Below are positions 32,433 through 40,781 of a DNA stretch of 64,000 nucleotides, piece by piece; positions within the stretch are counted from its first letter, which is position 1, and every line of letters begins with the position of its first letter. The notes under the pieces were generated by a model. It saw only the letters and a program-made list of their open reading frames with translations. It was not told the DNA's origin and ran no database searches. Position numbers and translations under genes: made by a program. The DNA is taken from assembly GCF_003112535.1 (NCBI RefSeq), contig NZ_BEWA01000016.1:62001-126000 (forward strand). The letters run 5' to 3'. Source of the DNA: Streptomyces rishiriensis (GTDB taxonomy: Bacteria > Actinomycetota > Actinomycetes > Streptomycetales > Streptomycetaceae).

Positions 32433-33754
32433 CACCTCTTCACCACCCGGGGGAACTTGGCGACGCTGGTCATGGTCTTCAACAGGTCCTCCTCGGTGCG
32501 CATGTCGAGCACCGGCTTGACTCCGGTCCGCTCGCGCACGGCCTCGCCCAGCCGGCCGGCCAGGGCGTCGACGTCGCCGGTGAGTGCGGGGTCGTAGCCG
32601 ACGCGCAGGAGCAGTTCGTCGACCTCGCGGCGGTCCCGGACGATCTGGAAGACGCCCGCCACCGTCTCCGGCTGGTCCTCCACCGCCTGCCAGACGTCCC
32701 GCAGCACCACGGAGCGTCCCTGGACGAGCGTCTCGTCGCCGCGCCGCCCTGCCACCCACATCCGGGCATGGGTGCGGCCGCAGCCGCAGGTCTCGCCGGA
32801 CAGCCGGACGAGGTCCTCGCTGCGGTAGCGGATCAGCGGGGCGGCCCGGTTGTCCAGGTCGGTGGCGACCAGCTCGCCGAGGTCGCCCTCGGGAACATCA
32901 CGCCAGCCGTCCTCCCCGACCTCCACGCACTCCGCGAAGACGGTGTCCTCCCAGAGGTGGAAGCCGTCGTGCTCACGGCACTCCCACGCGGTGCCGGTGT
33001 CGGCGGCGCTGGTGTACTCGTAGACGTCGATGCCCCAGTCGTCGCGGATCCGCTCGCGCATCTTGCGGCTGAGGGGCTGCCCGGCGCACGAGGCGCCTTT
33101 GAGGGAGGAGAAGGCCTCTTTCAGGTCCGTCTTCTCGGCCAGGTGCTCCAGCTCCACCATCTGCGGATACATCATCTGCAGATAGGCCGGCCGGTAGGTG
33201 CGCATGGCCTCGACGACCTCGTGCATCCTCCCCATCCAGGTGTCCACCTCGATGACCACGGCGCCGAGTGCCTGGTAGCCGGGGTCCATGAGATTGCGGA
33301 AGGTGCCGGGCGGGCTCAGTACCCGGTCCCCGGGCCGCAGCCCGAGCTCCCACAGGTCCCGCACCTGCGCGGTCACCAGGGGCGGGGCGTCCTGCCAGAT
33401 CTCGGCGAAGAACTCCGGTTCGCCGGTGGTGCCCGAACTGGAGGAGACGGAGGTCAGCTCCTCGCCGGGCACGCAGAGCAGACCGCCGAAGGGGTCCCCG
33501 GTGCGCGCACGGTAGGCCCGCACCATGTCCTTGGTGATGAACGGCACGCGCGCCCGGAAGTCCGCCAGGGACCGGATGTCGCGCGGGTGCACCCCGTGCC
33601 CGTCCCAGAGTTCACGGTAGAAGGCCGAGTTCGCGTAGGCGTACCCGACGAGCTCCAGGACCCGTTCCTCCTGCCGTGCCCGCAGTCGCCGGCGGGGCAT
33701 GGTCTCCACCTGGGGCTCGAAGTACCTGTCAGCGGTGTCCCTGTCACCGACCAT
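32432..33754 (-). CDS. PaaK-like phenylacetate-CoA ligase family protein
   Basis: A 440-residue enzyme of the phenylacetate-CoA ligase family. The phosphate loop S-S-S-S-G-T-T-G-E-P (~108), Y-T-S-A-A-D-T-G, Y-R-S-E-D-L-V-R and C-G-C-G-R-T-H are characteristic. It activates an aryl or alicyclic acid to its CoA ester with ATP. ATG 33754 has GAGGAGG 5 nt upstream. First gene of the leftward operon (ligase, companion, SDR, DUF35, thiolase-fold protein, ACAD large, ACAD small), read from the promoter region shared with etfBA. Confidence 0.85.
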   Translation of the reverse strand: MVGDRDTADRYFEPQVETMPRRRLRARQEERVLELVGYAYANSAFYRELWDGHGVHPRDIRSLADFRARVPFITKDMVRAYRARTGDPFGGLLCVPGEELTSVSSSSGTTGEPEFFAEIWQDAPPLVTAQVRDLWELGLRPGDRVLSPPGTFRNLMDPGYQALGAVVIEVDTWMGRMHEVVEAMRTYRPAYLQMMYPQMVELEHLAEKTDLKEAFSSLKGASCAGQPLSRKMRERIRDDWGIDVYEYTSAADTGTAWECREHDGFHLWEDTVFAECVEVGEDGWRDVPEGDLGELVATDLDNRAAPLIRYRSEDLVRLSGETCGCGRTHARMWVAGRRGDETLVQGRSVVLRDVWQAVEDQPETVAGVFQIVRDRREVDELLLRVGYDPALTGDVDALAGRLGEAVRERTGVKPVLDMRTEEDLLKTMTSVAKFPRVVKR

Positions 33755-33898
33755 GGCGCCTCCTCGCGGCTCGGTGCCCAGATCTTCCAGCTATCAGCGC
33801 AATCAGTCAACCAATTGGACGGATTCAAGGCAAGGGCTCGCGCATCACGGGACCTATATAGTTAACTATTAATACTCATTCACCCTACGGGAGGCGCC
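33755..33898. promoter_or_regulatory. Divergent promoter region with palindromic TAGTTAACTA element
   Basis: ATAGTTAACTAT is a perfect palindrome (core TAGTTAACTA 33859-33868) 31 bp before the etfB start and ~105 bp from the leftward ligase start. It is the most symmetrical copy of the shared element and the best guide to its full form. Confidence 0.65.
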
Positions 33899-34681
33899 GT
33901 GAAGATCGTTGTCTGTGTGAAGCACGTGCCCGACGCCGCGGCCGACCGCACCTTCACCGAGGACGGCTCCACCGACCGCGCCTCGGTCGACTCACTGCTG
34001 TCCGAGCTCGACGAGTACGCCATCGAGCAGGCGCTGCGGATCGCCGAGGCCGACGGCGCCGACACCGAGATCAGCTACCTCACCGTCGGACCCGACGACG
34101 CCAGGGACGCACTGCGCAAGGCGCTCGCCATGGGCGGCGACTCGGCCATCCACGTGAGCGACGAGGGCATCGAGGGCAGCGACGCCTTCGGCACCTCACT
34201 CGTCCTGGCCAGGGCCATCGAGCGACACGGCTTCGATCTCGTGCTGTGCGGCATGGCCTCGACGGACGGCGCCATGGGCGTCGTGCCGGCGATGCTCGCC
34301 GAGCGGCTCGGCGTCCCGGCCGTCACCCATGTCGAGGGGCTGACGGTCGACGACGGCACGGTGAGCGGTCGCCGGGAGGGCGACGGCGCGACCGTGAGCG
34401 TCCAGGGAACGCTGCCGGCCGTGGTGTCGGTGACCGACCGCTCCGGCGACGCGCGCTACCCCTCCTTCAAGGGGATCATGGCCGCGAAGAGGAAGCCGGT
34501 CGAGACCCTGGACCTCGCCGACCTCGGGGTCGACCCGGCACAGGTGGGACGCAGCGGCGCCCGGTCGGCCGTGGACACGACGGCCAGGCGCCCGCCCCGC
34601 ACGAAGGGCGAGATCGTCGTCGACGACGGTGCGGGCGGGGCCGGGCTGGCCGCCTTCCTCACCGCCCGGAAGTTCATCTGA
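33899..34681 (+). CDS. etfB: Electron transfer flavoprotein beta subunit
   Basis: A 260-residue EtfB of normal length, starting K-I-V-V-C-V-K-H-V-P-D. It has the A-L-R-I-A-E-A helix, and its C-terminal half holds the usual L-P-A-V-V-S-V and R-Y-P-S-F-K-G-I-M-A-A-K-R-K-P motifs. It pairs with EtfA to accept electrons from the many acyl-CoA dehydrogenases encoded here. GTG start after GGGAGG. Having its own Etf pair implies the island carries a dedicated electron route. Confidence 0.95.
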   Translation: MKIVVCVKHVPDAAADRTFTEDGSTDRASVDSLLSELDEYAIEQALRIAEADGADTEISYLTVGPDDARDALRKALAMGGDSAIHVSDEGIEGSDAFGTSLVLARAIERHGFDLVLCGMASTDGAMGVVPAMLAERLGVPAVTHVEGLTVDDGTVSGRREGDGATVSVQGTLPAVVSVTDRSGDARYPSFKGIMAAKRKPVETLDLADLGVDPAQVGRSGARSAVDTTARRPPRTKGEIVVDDGAGGAGLAAFLTARKFI

Positions 34682-34708
34682 CCCGCCCGCCGAAAGGAGC
34701 GCACCGCC

Positions 34709-35665
34709 ATGCCCGAGATCCTCGTCCTCGTCGACCACACCGACGGCGCCGTGCACAAGCCGACCCTCGAACTGCTCACCCTGGCCCGCCGGCTGGGCGA
34801 GCCGTCGGCCGTCTTCCTGGGGCCCGGCGCGGACTCCGCGACCGAGGTCCTCGGCCGGTACGGCGCGCACAAGGTCTACGTCGTGGACGCGCCGGAGGTC
34901 GGCGAGCACCTCGTCACCCCGGCCGTCGACGCCCTCACGCAGCTCGCCGGGCGCACCGGCGCGGCGGCTCTCCTGCTGCCCTCCGGGCCCGACGGCAAGG
35001 AGACCGCGGCACGGGTCGCGCTCCGCCTCGGCTCCGGGCTGATCACCGACGCCGTCGACGTCGTCCCCGGGCCGGACGGCCCGGTCACCGAGCAGTCGGT
35101 GTTCGCGGCGACCTACCAGGTGACGGCACACGTCACCCGCGGCGTCCCGGTCATCACGGTCAAGCCGAACGCCACCGCGCCCGAACCGGCGCCCGTCACC
35201 CCGCTCGTCGAGAAGCAGGACGTCGCCTTCGGCCCGGCCTCCGCCGCGGTCCGGGTCCTGGCCCGCACACCGCGCGAGCGCGGCGACCGTCCCGAGCTGA
35301 CCGAGGCCGACATCGTGGTATCCGGCGGCCGGGGGGTGAACGGCGACTTCACCGTGATCGAGCGGGTCGCCGACGCGCTCGGCGCGGCCGTCGGGGCGTC
35401 CCGGGCCGCCGTGGACTCGGGCTGGTACCCGCACCGTCACCAGGTCGGCCAGACCGGCGCCCAGGTCTCGCCGCAGCTCTACCTGGCCGCCGGCATCTCC
35501 GGCGCGATCCAGCACCGGGCGGGCATGCAGACGTCGAAGACCATCGTCGTCGTCAACAAGGACGCCGACGCCCCCCTCTTCGAGCTCGCCGACCACGGCG
35601 TCGTCGGGGACCTCTTCGAGGTGCTGCCGCAGCTCGTGGAGGAGATCCGGCGGCGCCGGAGCTGA
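34709..35665 (+). CDS. etfA: Electron transfer flavoprotein alpha subunit
   Basis: A 318-residue EtfA. The C-terminal FAD domain is clear: V-V-S-G-G-R-G-V, G-A-S-R-A-A-V-D-S-G-W-Y, Q-V-G-Q-T-G, and the final A-G-I-S-G-A-I-Q-H-R-A-G-M-Q and N-K-D-A-D-A-P-L-F. It follows etfB by 27 bp with a GAAAGGAG site. Confidence 0.95.
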   Translation: MPEILVLVDHTDGAVHKPTLELLTLARRLGEPSAVFLGPGADSATEVLGRYGAHKVYVVDAPEVGEHLVTPAVDALTQLAGRTGAAALLLPSGPDGKETAARVALRLGSGLITDAVDVVPGPDGPVTEQSVFAATYQVTAHVTRGVPVITVKPNATAPEPAPVTPLVEKQDVAFGPASAAVRVLARTPRERGDRPELTEADIVVSGGRGVNGDFTVIERVADALGAAVGASRAAVDSGWYPHRHQVGQTGAQVSPQLYLAAGISGAIQHRAGMQTSKTIVVVNKDADAPLFELADHGVVGDLFEVLPQLVEEIRRRRS

Positions 35666-35758
35666 TTCCCGGCCCTCCGTCCTTCCCGGCCTTCCCTTTC
35701 GACCGCCCATACAACTAAAATCGCTAACTGATTACATCCATTGCCCCGAAGGAGCGGC
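35666..35758 (+). promoter_or_regulatory. Promoter with variant TAG(T/A)TA element
   Basis: TAACTG at 35725-35730 (reverse CAGTTA, one mismatch from TAGTTA) lies in an AT-rich stretch 29 bp before the amidohydrolase start. It is the weakest member of the shared element set. Confidence 0.45.
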
Positions 35759-36838
35759 ATGTCGAAGATCTGGGTCAACTCCGGGGACTCCCATGTGATG
35801 GAACCCGCCGACGTGTGGACCGAGAGGCTCCCCGCGCGGCTCGGCGCTCGCGCCCCGCGCAGCGAGCGAGGCGAGAAGTACGAGATGCTCTACATCGACG
35901 GGGAGCGCATCGACCGCCAGCTCGGAGACTTCATGGACGCCATGCGCCCGCCGGGCGCCTGGGACCTGAAAGTCCGTCTCCAGGACCTCGACCAGGAGGG
36001 CGTGTGGTCCCAACTGGCTTTCCCCTCCATGGGGTTCTGGCTCGTGTCGATCACCGACCCGGAGCTGGCCCGGGAGACCGTACGGGCCTGGAACGACTGG
36101 GCGCACGAGGAGATCCTCCGCAAGAACGAGCGGGTCATCACCACCGCCTGCGTCTCGACCGCCGACGTCGGCGACGCGGTCGCCGAGCTGGAGCGGGCGG
36201 CCGAGCTGGGCTTCAAGGCGGTCTTCCTGCCGTGCTCGACACGGGAAGGCGAGGAGTACGCCCTCGACCGCTGGGAGCCGCTGTGGACCGCGGCCGAGCG
36301 GGCGGGCATGGTGCTCGGCTTCCACATCGGCACGGGCGGTCAGAACGTCGTCTTCCGCGGACCCGGCGGAGCGGTCGTCAACTACATGGAGACGACCTAC
36401 CCAGGCATGCGCGTCGTGTCGCACATGGTCGCGGGCGGCGCCCTCGACCGCCACCCCGACCTGAAGATCCTGATCGCGGAGGGCGGCGCGGGCTGGATGC
36501 CGGCCATCGGCGACCGGATGGACGAGGCGTACCGCCAGCACGGCATGTTCGTCCGGCCGAAGCTGAGCCGCCTGCCCAGCGAGATCATCCGGCAGCAGGT
36601 GTACGCCTCCTTCCAGCACGACAAGAGCTCGGTGGAGATCGTCGAGTCGACCGGCTACCGCAACGTCATGTGGGGCGACGACTACCCCCATCTCGAGGGC
36701 ACCTACGGCCACACCCAGGCCACGCTCCACGACCTGTTCGACGGCGTGCCGGACGAGGTGCGCGAGCGCGTCACGCGCGGGACCTTCAACGAGCTCTTCG
36801 GCCTGCCCGAACGCACTCCCCGGGAAGCGGCCGTCTGA
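35759..36838 (+). CDS. Amidohydrolase_2 family metal-dependent hydrolase/decarboxylase
   Basis: A 359-residue amidohydrolase-2 TIM barrel: N-terminal G-D-S-H-V-M-E-P, G-F-H-I-G (~190) with a metal His, A-E-G-G-A-G-W-M-P (~240) and W-G-D-D-Y-P-H-L-E-G-T (~300) with the conserved Asp. The first H-x-H is reduced to a single His, as in many actinobacterial relatives. Members decarboxylate or hydrolyse cyclic compounds, so ring-opening hydrolysis of a cyclic beta-diketone or lactone would fit. ATG 35759 has AAGGAG upstream. First gene of the operon 35759-40781. Confidence 0.8.
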   Translation: MSKIWVNSGDSHVMEPADVWTERLPARLGARAPRSERGEKYEMLYIDGERIDRQLGDFMDAMRPPGAWDLKVRLQDLDQEGVWSQLAFPSMGFWLVSITDPELARETVRAWNDWAHEEILRKNERVITTACVSTADVGDAVAELERAAELGFKAVFLPCSTREGEEYALDRWEPLWTAAERAGMVLGFHIGTGGQNVVFRGPGGAVVNYMETTYPGMRVVSHMVAGGALDRHPDLKILIAEGGAGWMPAIGDRMDEAYRQHGMFVRPKLSRLPSEIIRQQVYASFQHDKSSVEIVESTGYRNVMWGDDYPHLEGTYGHTQATLHDLFDGVPDEVRERVTRGTFNELFGLPERTPREAAV

Positions 36839-36860
36839 GCGGCAGCGAGGCGAACCGGCG

Positions 36861-39281
36861 GTGACCACTCCCCCGTATCCCGAGGACCTGGAACGGCCCG
36901 GACTCGTCAGGACCGGGCGGTCGACGTTCGTCAGGCCGATCCGGCCCGAGGACGCCGACCGGCTGGTCGCGTTCGTCGGCAGCCTGTCCCGGGCCACCCT
37001 GGCCTACCGCTCCCTCGGCCCGGTGGTCCGCGCCCGCGACGACGTCATACGGCGCGGCGCGCACGTGGACTACCTCGACGAGCTGGCGCTGGTCGCCCTG
37101 TCCGGCGACGAGATCGCCGGCCTGGTCCGCTACGTCCGCGACCCGCAGGATCCAGAGCACGCCGAGGTCACCTTCACCATCCGCGACGACCACCAGAGCG
37201 AGGGGTTCGGCAGGCTGCTGCTCGAGCACATCGCCGCCGCGGCACGCGCGCGCGGCATCCGGGTGCTGGAGGCCGACGTCCTGGCCGACAACACCCGGAT
37301 GATCGATGTCTTCCTCGGTTCCGGCTACCGGGTCGAGAGCGGGCCGCCGGGCCAGATCATCCACTTCGAGATCGCCGTCGACCCACAGGCCCTCGCCGTG
37401 GCCCGGGCCGAGCGCCGCGAGCAGACCGCGGTACGGCGCTCCCTGCGGCCCCTGCTCGAACCGCGGTCGGTCGCCGTGATCGGGGCCAACCGCTCCTCGC
37501 TGACCATCGGCCACGAGATCGTGGCCAACCTGCTGCGGGGCGGCTTCGGCGGCAGCGTGTTCCCGGTCAACCCGCAGGCCGAGCAGATCGCCGGCGTACG
37601 CGCGTACGCGCGCGTCCGCGACCTTCCCGAACCGCCGGACCTGGCGGTGGTGGCCGTCCGGGCCGACGCCGTGCCCGACGTCGTACGGCAGTGCGCCGAG
37701 GCCGGGGTCAAGGCGGTGGTCGTCGTCTCCACAGGCTTCGGCGAGAGCGGAGCCGGGGGCCGGACGTCCGAGCGGGAGCTGGCCCGTTTCGCGCGGGCTT
37801 CGGGGATGCGGCTGGTGGGGCCCAACTGCATGGGCGTGGTCAACACGACGCCTGCGGCGCGGCTGGCCGCGACGTTCTCGCCCGCGCTGCCGTCGCCCGG
37901 CCGGGTGGCGATGTCCAGCCAGTCCGGGCCGCTGGGGCTCGCCGTGCTCGACTTCGCCCGGCGGCTGCGGCTCGGCTTCTCCGGTTTCGTGTCGGTGGGG
38001 CACGCCGTGGACGTGTCCACCGACGAACTGCTCCAGTGGTGGGAGGAGGATCCGGGGACCTCGGTGATCCTGCTGCACGTCGAGGCCTTCGGCGATCCGC
38101 GCCGGTTCGCCCGCGTGGCCCGCCGGATAGCGCCGCGCAAACCGATCGTCGCGGTCCACCCGGGACCCGCCGATTCGGCGGTGAGCTCGCTGTTCGCCCA
38201 GTCCGGCGTGATCCGCACCCGCGGTCTCCAGGAGCTGTTCGACGCGGCCCTGCTGCTCGCCCACCAGCCTCCCCCGCCCGGCAACCGGGTCGCCGTGGTC
38301 ACCAACGCGGGCGGGCCCGCGGCGCTGACGGTGGGCGCGTGCGCGGCGAGCGGTCTGTGCGTGCCCGCGCTCGGCGAGCGCACCCGGGACGTGTTGCGTT
38401 CGGCCCTGGGGCCCCGGGCCGACGTCTCCAATCCGGTCGACCTGACCCCGATGGCCGCGGCGGCGCACTACCGGCAGGCGCTGGACGCGGTCCTGGCCGA
38501 CGACGGCATCGACGCGGCCGTCGTCCTGTTCATGCCGCCGCTGGCGGACAAGGCCGACGAGGTGGCGTCGGCGATCCTCGACGCGGCCGCTGCCCGGCCC
38601 GAGAAACCGGTGGTGGCGAGCTTCCTGGGCGGCGCGGGCGTCGCCGATCTCCTGCACCGGGGCGACCTGGTCGTGCCGACGTACGCGTTCCCGGAGGCGG
38701 CGGCCGGCTCACTCGGACACGCGGCGGCCTACCAGGCCTGGCGCAGCACCCCGGCGGGCGTCCTACCGGATCTCCCGGGAGTCGACGCCGAGCGCGCCCG
38801 TTCCCTCGTCGCCGCCTGCGGCCCCGGCACCGTGCCCGCGGCGGTGGCCACCGGGTTGCTGGCCGCGTACGGGATCGCCGTACGCGACACGGAACCGGGC
38901 CCCGGCCCGGACGCGTTCCTCTCCGTCGGCGCCGACCCGGTCTTCGGACCGGTCGTCTCCTTCGGGCTGACCGGGGACTACGCCGACCTCATGGCGGACG
39001 TCGCGCACCGCGTCACTCCGCTGAGCGACCGCGACGCACGCGAGATGGTCCGCTCGCTGCGGGCCACCCCACTGCTGGAGAAGCGGGGCGTGGAGTTCGC
39101 GGCCATCGAGGAGACGGTTCTGCGGATCTCGGCGATGGTCGAGGACCTCCCCGAGATCGAGGCCCTGGAGCTGCGCCCGGTACGGCTGCTGCCGCCGGGG
39201 GACGGAGTGGCCGTCGCGCACGCGACGATCCGGTTGGCGGACGACGCCACGGCAGGCATCGTGAAAGGCGGCCCCGCATGA
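36861..39281 (+). CDS. GNAT acetyltransferase fused to degenerate ADP-forming acyl-CoA synthetase (Pat-like)
   Basis: An 806-residue fusion. Residues ~1-165 are a GNAT domain with the acetyl-CoA loop (S-E-G-F-G-R-L-L-L-E). Then come a CoA-binding Rossmann domain (S-V-A-V-I-G-A-N-R) and succinyl-CoA-ligase-like domains (S-S-Q-S-G-P-L-G). The phospho-His motif (usually S-H-T-G) reads A-Q-S-G, and most of the ATP-grasp module is missing between Y-G-I-A-V-R-D and D-P-V-F-G-P-V-V-S-F-G. So ligase activity is unlikely and the domain may sense an acyl-CoA and gate lysine acylation, as in Pat enzymes that regulate acyl-CoA synthetases. A GTG start 22 bp after the amidohydrolase. Confidence 0.85.
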   Translation: MTTPPYPEDLERPGLVRTGRSTFVRPIRPEDADRLVAFVGSLSRATLAYRSLGPVVRARDDVIRRGAHVDYLDELALVALSGDEIAGLVRYVRDPQDPEHAEVTFTIRDDHQSEGFGRLLLEHIAAAARARGIRVLEADVLADNTRMIDVFLGSGYRVESGPPGQIIHFEIAVDPQALAVARAERREQTAVRRSLRPLLEPRSVAVIGANRSSLTIGHEIVANLLRGGFGGSVFPVNPQAEQIAGVRAYARVRDLPEPPDLAVVAVRADAVPDVVRQCAEAGVKAVVVVSTGFGESGAGGRTSERELARFARASGMRLVGPNCMGVVNTTPAARLAATFSPALPSPGRVAMSSQSGPLGLAVLDFARRLRLGFSGFVSVGHAVDVSTDELLQWWEEDPGTSVILLHVEAFGDPRRFARVARRIAPRKPIVAVHPGPADSAVSSLFAQSGVIRTRGLQELFDAALLLAHQPPPPGNRVAVVTNAGGPAALTVGACAASGLCVPALGERTRDVLRSALGPRADVSNPVDLTPMAAAAHYRQALDAVLADDGIDAAVVLFMPPLADKADEVASAILDAAAARPEKPVVASFLGGAGVADLLHRGDLVVPTYAFPEAAAGSLGHAAAYQAWRSTPAGVLPDLPGVDAERARSLVAACGPGTVPAAVATGLLAAYGIAVRDTEPGPGPDAFLSVGADPVFGPVVSFGLTGDYADLMADVAHRVTPLSDRDAREMVRSLRATPLLEKRGVEFAAIEETVLRISAMVEDLPEIEALELRPVRLLPPGDGVAVAHATIRLADDATAGIVKGGPA

Positions 39282-40252
39282 AGGTGGGCATCTACTTCGA
39301 CCTGCGCAACCCTCCGCCCTGGCGGCGGAGTTGGGCGCGTGTGTACGGCTTCGCCCTGGAGATGTGCGAGGAGGCCGACCGGCTGGGCATCGACTCGGTG
39401 TGGTTCTCCGAACACCATGGCTTCGAGGACGGCTACCTCCCCCAGCCGCTGACCATGGCGGCCGCCGCCGCGGCCCGGACCCGCCGGGTGCGCCTGGGCA
39501 CCGCGGTCGTCCCCGCACCGCTGCACGCGGCGCCCGAGATCGCCGAGCAGGCCGCGATCGTGGACGTCATCAGCGACGGTCGCCTGGACCTCGGTCTCGG
39601 CACCGGCTACCGGGTCCCCGAGTACCGGCTCTACGGAGCCGACCTCGCCAAGCGCTACACGACGACCGATCAGCGGGTCCGGGACATCCGCCGGCTGTGG
39701 GCCGAATCCCTGGTCACCCCCGGTCCGGTCCAGGACCCGCTGCCGATCTGGCTCGGCTACCAGGGCCCGCAGGGCGCCCGGCGGGCCGGCCGGCTCGGCA
39801 CGGGGTTGCTGTCGCTCGACCCGGCGCTGCTGACGCCGTACCGGGAGGGGCTGGTCGAGAGCGGGTTCGACGCGTCGGCGGCCCGGATGCAGGGCTCGTT
39901 CACCACGTTCGTCACCGAGGACCCCGAGGGCGACTGGCCGGTGGTGCGCCGGCATCTGCAGTACCAGTGGGACAGTTACCGCCGCTACATGGTCGAGGGA
40001 ACCGACCGGCCGCTCCCCCGCCCCATCGATCCCGAGAAGTGGCGGGAGACCGGGCTGCGCGCGAGCGGCGTCGGTCAGTTCCTGTACGGCACACCGCAGG
40101 AGACGGCCGAGGCCGTCAAGGCGTACGTGGCGGGGTTGCCGGTGGAAGGGGTCTTCCTGTGGGCCTCGCTCGCCGGGATGCCCGAGGACATGGTGTCCCG
40201 CCAGGTCCAGCTGATCGCCGGGAAACTGCGCCCGCTGCTTGCCGATGTCTGA
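39278..40252 (+). CDS. LLM-class (probably F420-dependent) oxidoreductase
   Basis: A 324-residue bacterial-luciferase-like protein. D-S-V-W-F-S-E-H-H-G-F-E-D-G-Y-L-P-Q-P (~39-57), R-L-G-T-A-V-V-P and D-G-R-L-D-L-G-L-G-T-G-Y are the standard LLM strands. It overlaps the GNAT gene by 4 bp. It is distantly related to the LLM protein at 13535 and may use F420 or FMN. Function in the pathway is unassigned. Confidence 0.83.
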   Translation: MKVGIYFDLRNPPPWRRSWARVYGFALEMCEEADRLGIDSVWFSEHHGFEDGYLPQPLTMAAAAAARTRRVRLGTAVVPAPLHAAPEIAEQAAIVDVISDGRLDLGLGTGYRVPEYRLYGADLAKRYTTTDQRVRDIRRLWAESLVTPGPVQDPLPIWLGYQGPQGARRAGRLGTGLLSLDPALLTPYREGLVESGFDASAARMQGSFTTFVTEDPEGDWPVVRRHLQYQWDSYRRYMVEGTDRPLPRPIDPEKWRETGLRASGVGQFLYGTPQETAEAVKAYVAGLPVEGVFLWASLAGMPEDMVSRQVQLIAGKLRPLLADV

Positions 40253-40268
40253 CGCGAGGAGTCACACG

Positions 40269-40781
40269 ATGTCCACGACGACACCGGGTCCCTGGGCCGG
40301 TGCGGACTTCCAGGAGCCGCCCCGGACCCCCGGTGGGGTGGCGCTGTGCGGGGCGTGCCGCGCGGCCGGCTCCTGCCGGCTGGGAGTGCGGCGCGAGCGG
40401 CTCGACGAGGACGGGTCGGCGCGGTTCGAGCTGACCTGCCCGCGTGACCAGGAGGGCGGGCCCGAGGTCGCGCACGGCGGCTGGACGGCGGCCGTTCTGG
40501 ACGACTGCCTCGGTCATCTTCCGCTGCTGCACCGGGTGTTGAGCGTCACGGCGGAACTGAGCCTGAGCTTCGTCAAGCCGGTGCCGGTGGAACGACCGCT
40601 CGAGGTACGGGCCTGGGTGGAGAAGCGGGAGGGCAGGCGCTGGTACATCTCGGGCGAGATGGTCCTCCTGCCGAACCGGGCCGTGCTGGCCCGGGCCGCG
40701 GGGATCTGGGTGACCCGGGACGCGGGCCACTTCGCACGCCACCAGGAGTGGCTGGCCGGGCAGGACGGCGAGGCTCAGTAG
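40269..40781 (+). CDS. Hot-dog (PaaI-type) thioesterase with N-terminal cysteine cluster
   Basis: A 170-residue hot-dog protein. The E-V-A-H-G-G-W-T-A-A-V-L-D-D segment gives the H-G-G motif and acidic residue of PaaI thioesterases. The N-terminal A-L-C-G-A-C-R-A-A-G-S-C-R-L-G stretch holds three Cys and may bind zinc or be structural. ATG 40269 follows GAGGAG. The last 7 bp overlap the convergent ACAD gene. Confidence 0.78.
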   Translation: MSTTTPGPWAGADFQEPPRTPGGVALCGACRAAGSCRLGVRRERLDEDGSARFELTCPRDQEGGPEVAHGGWTAAVLDDCLGHLPLLHRVLSVTAELSLSFVKPVPVERPLEVRAWVEKREGRRWYISGEMVLLPNRAVLARAAGIWVTRDAGHFARHQEWLAGQDGEAQ

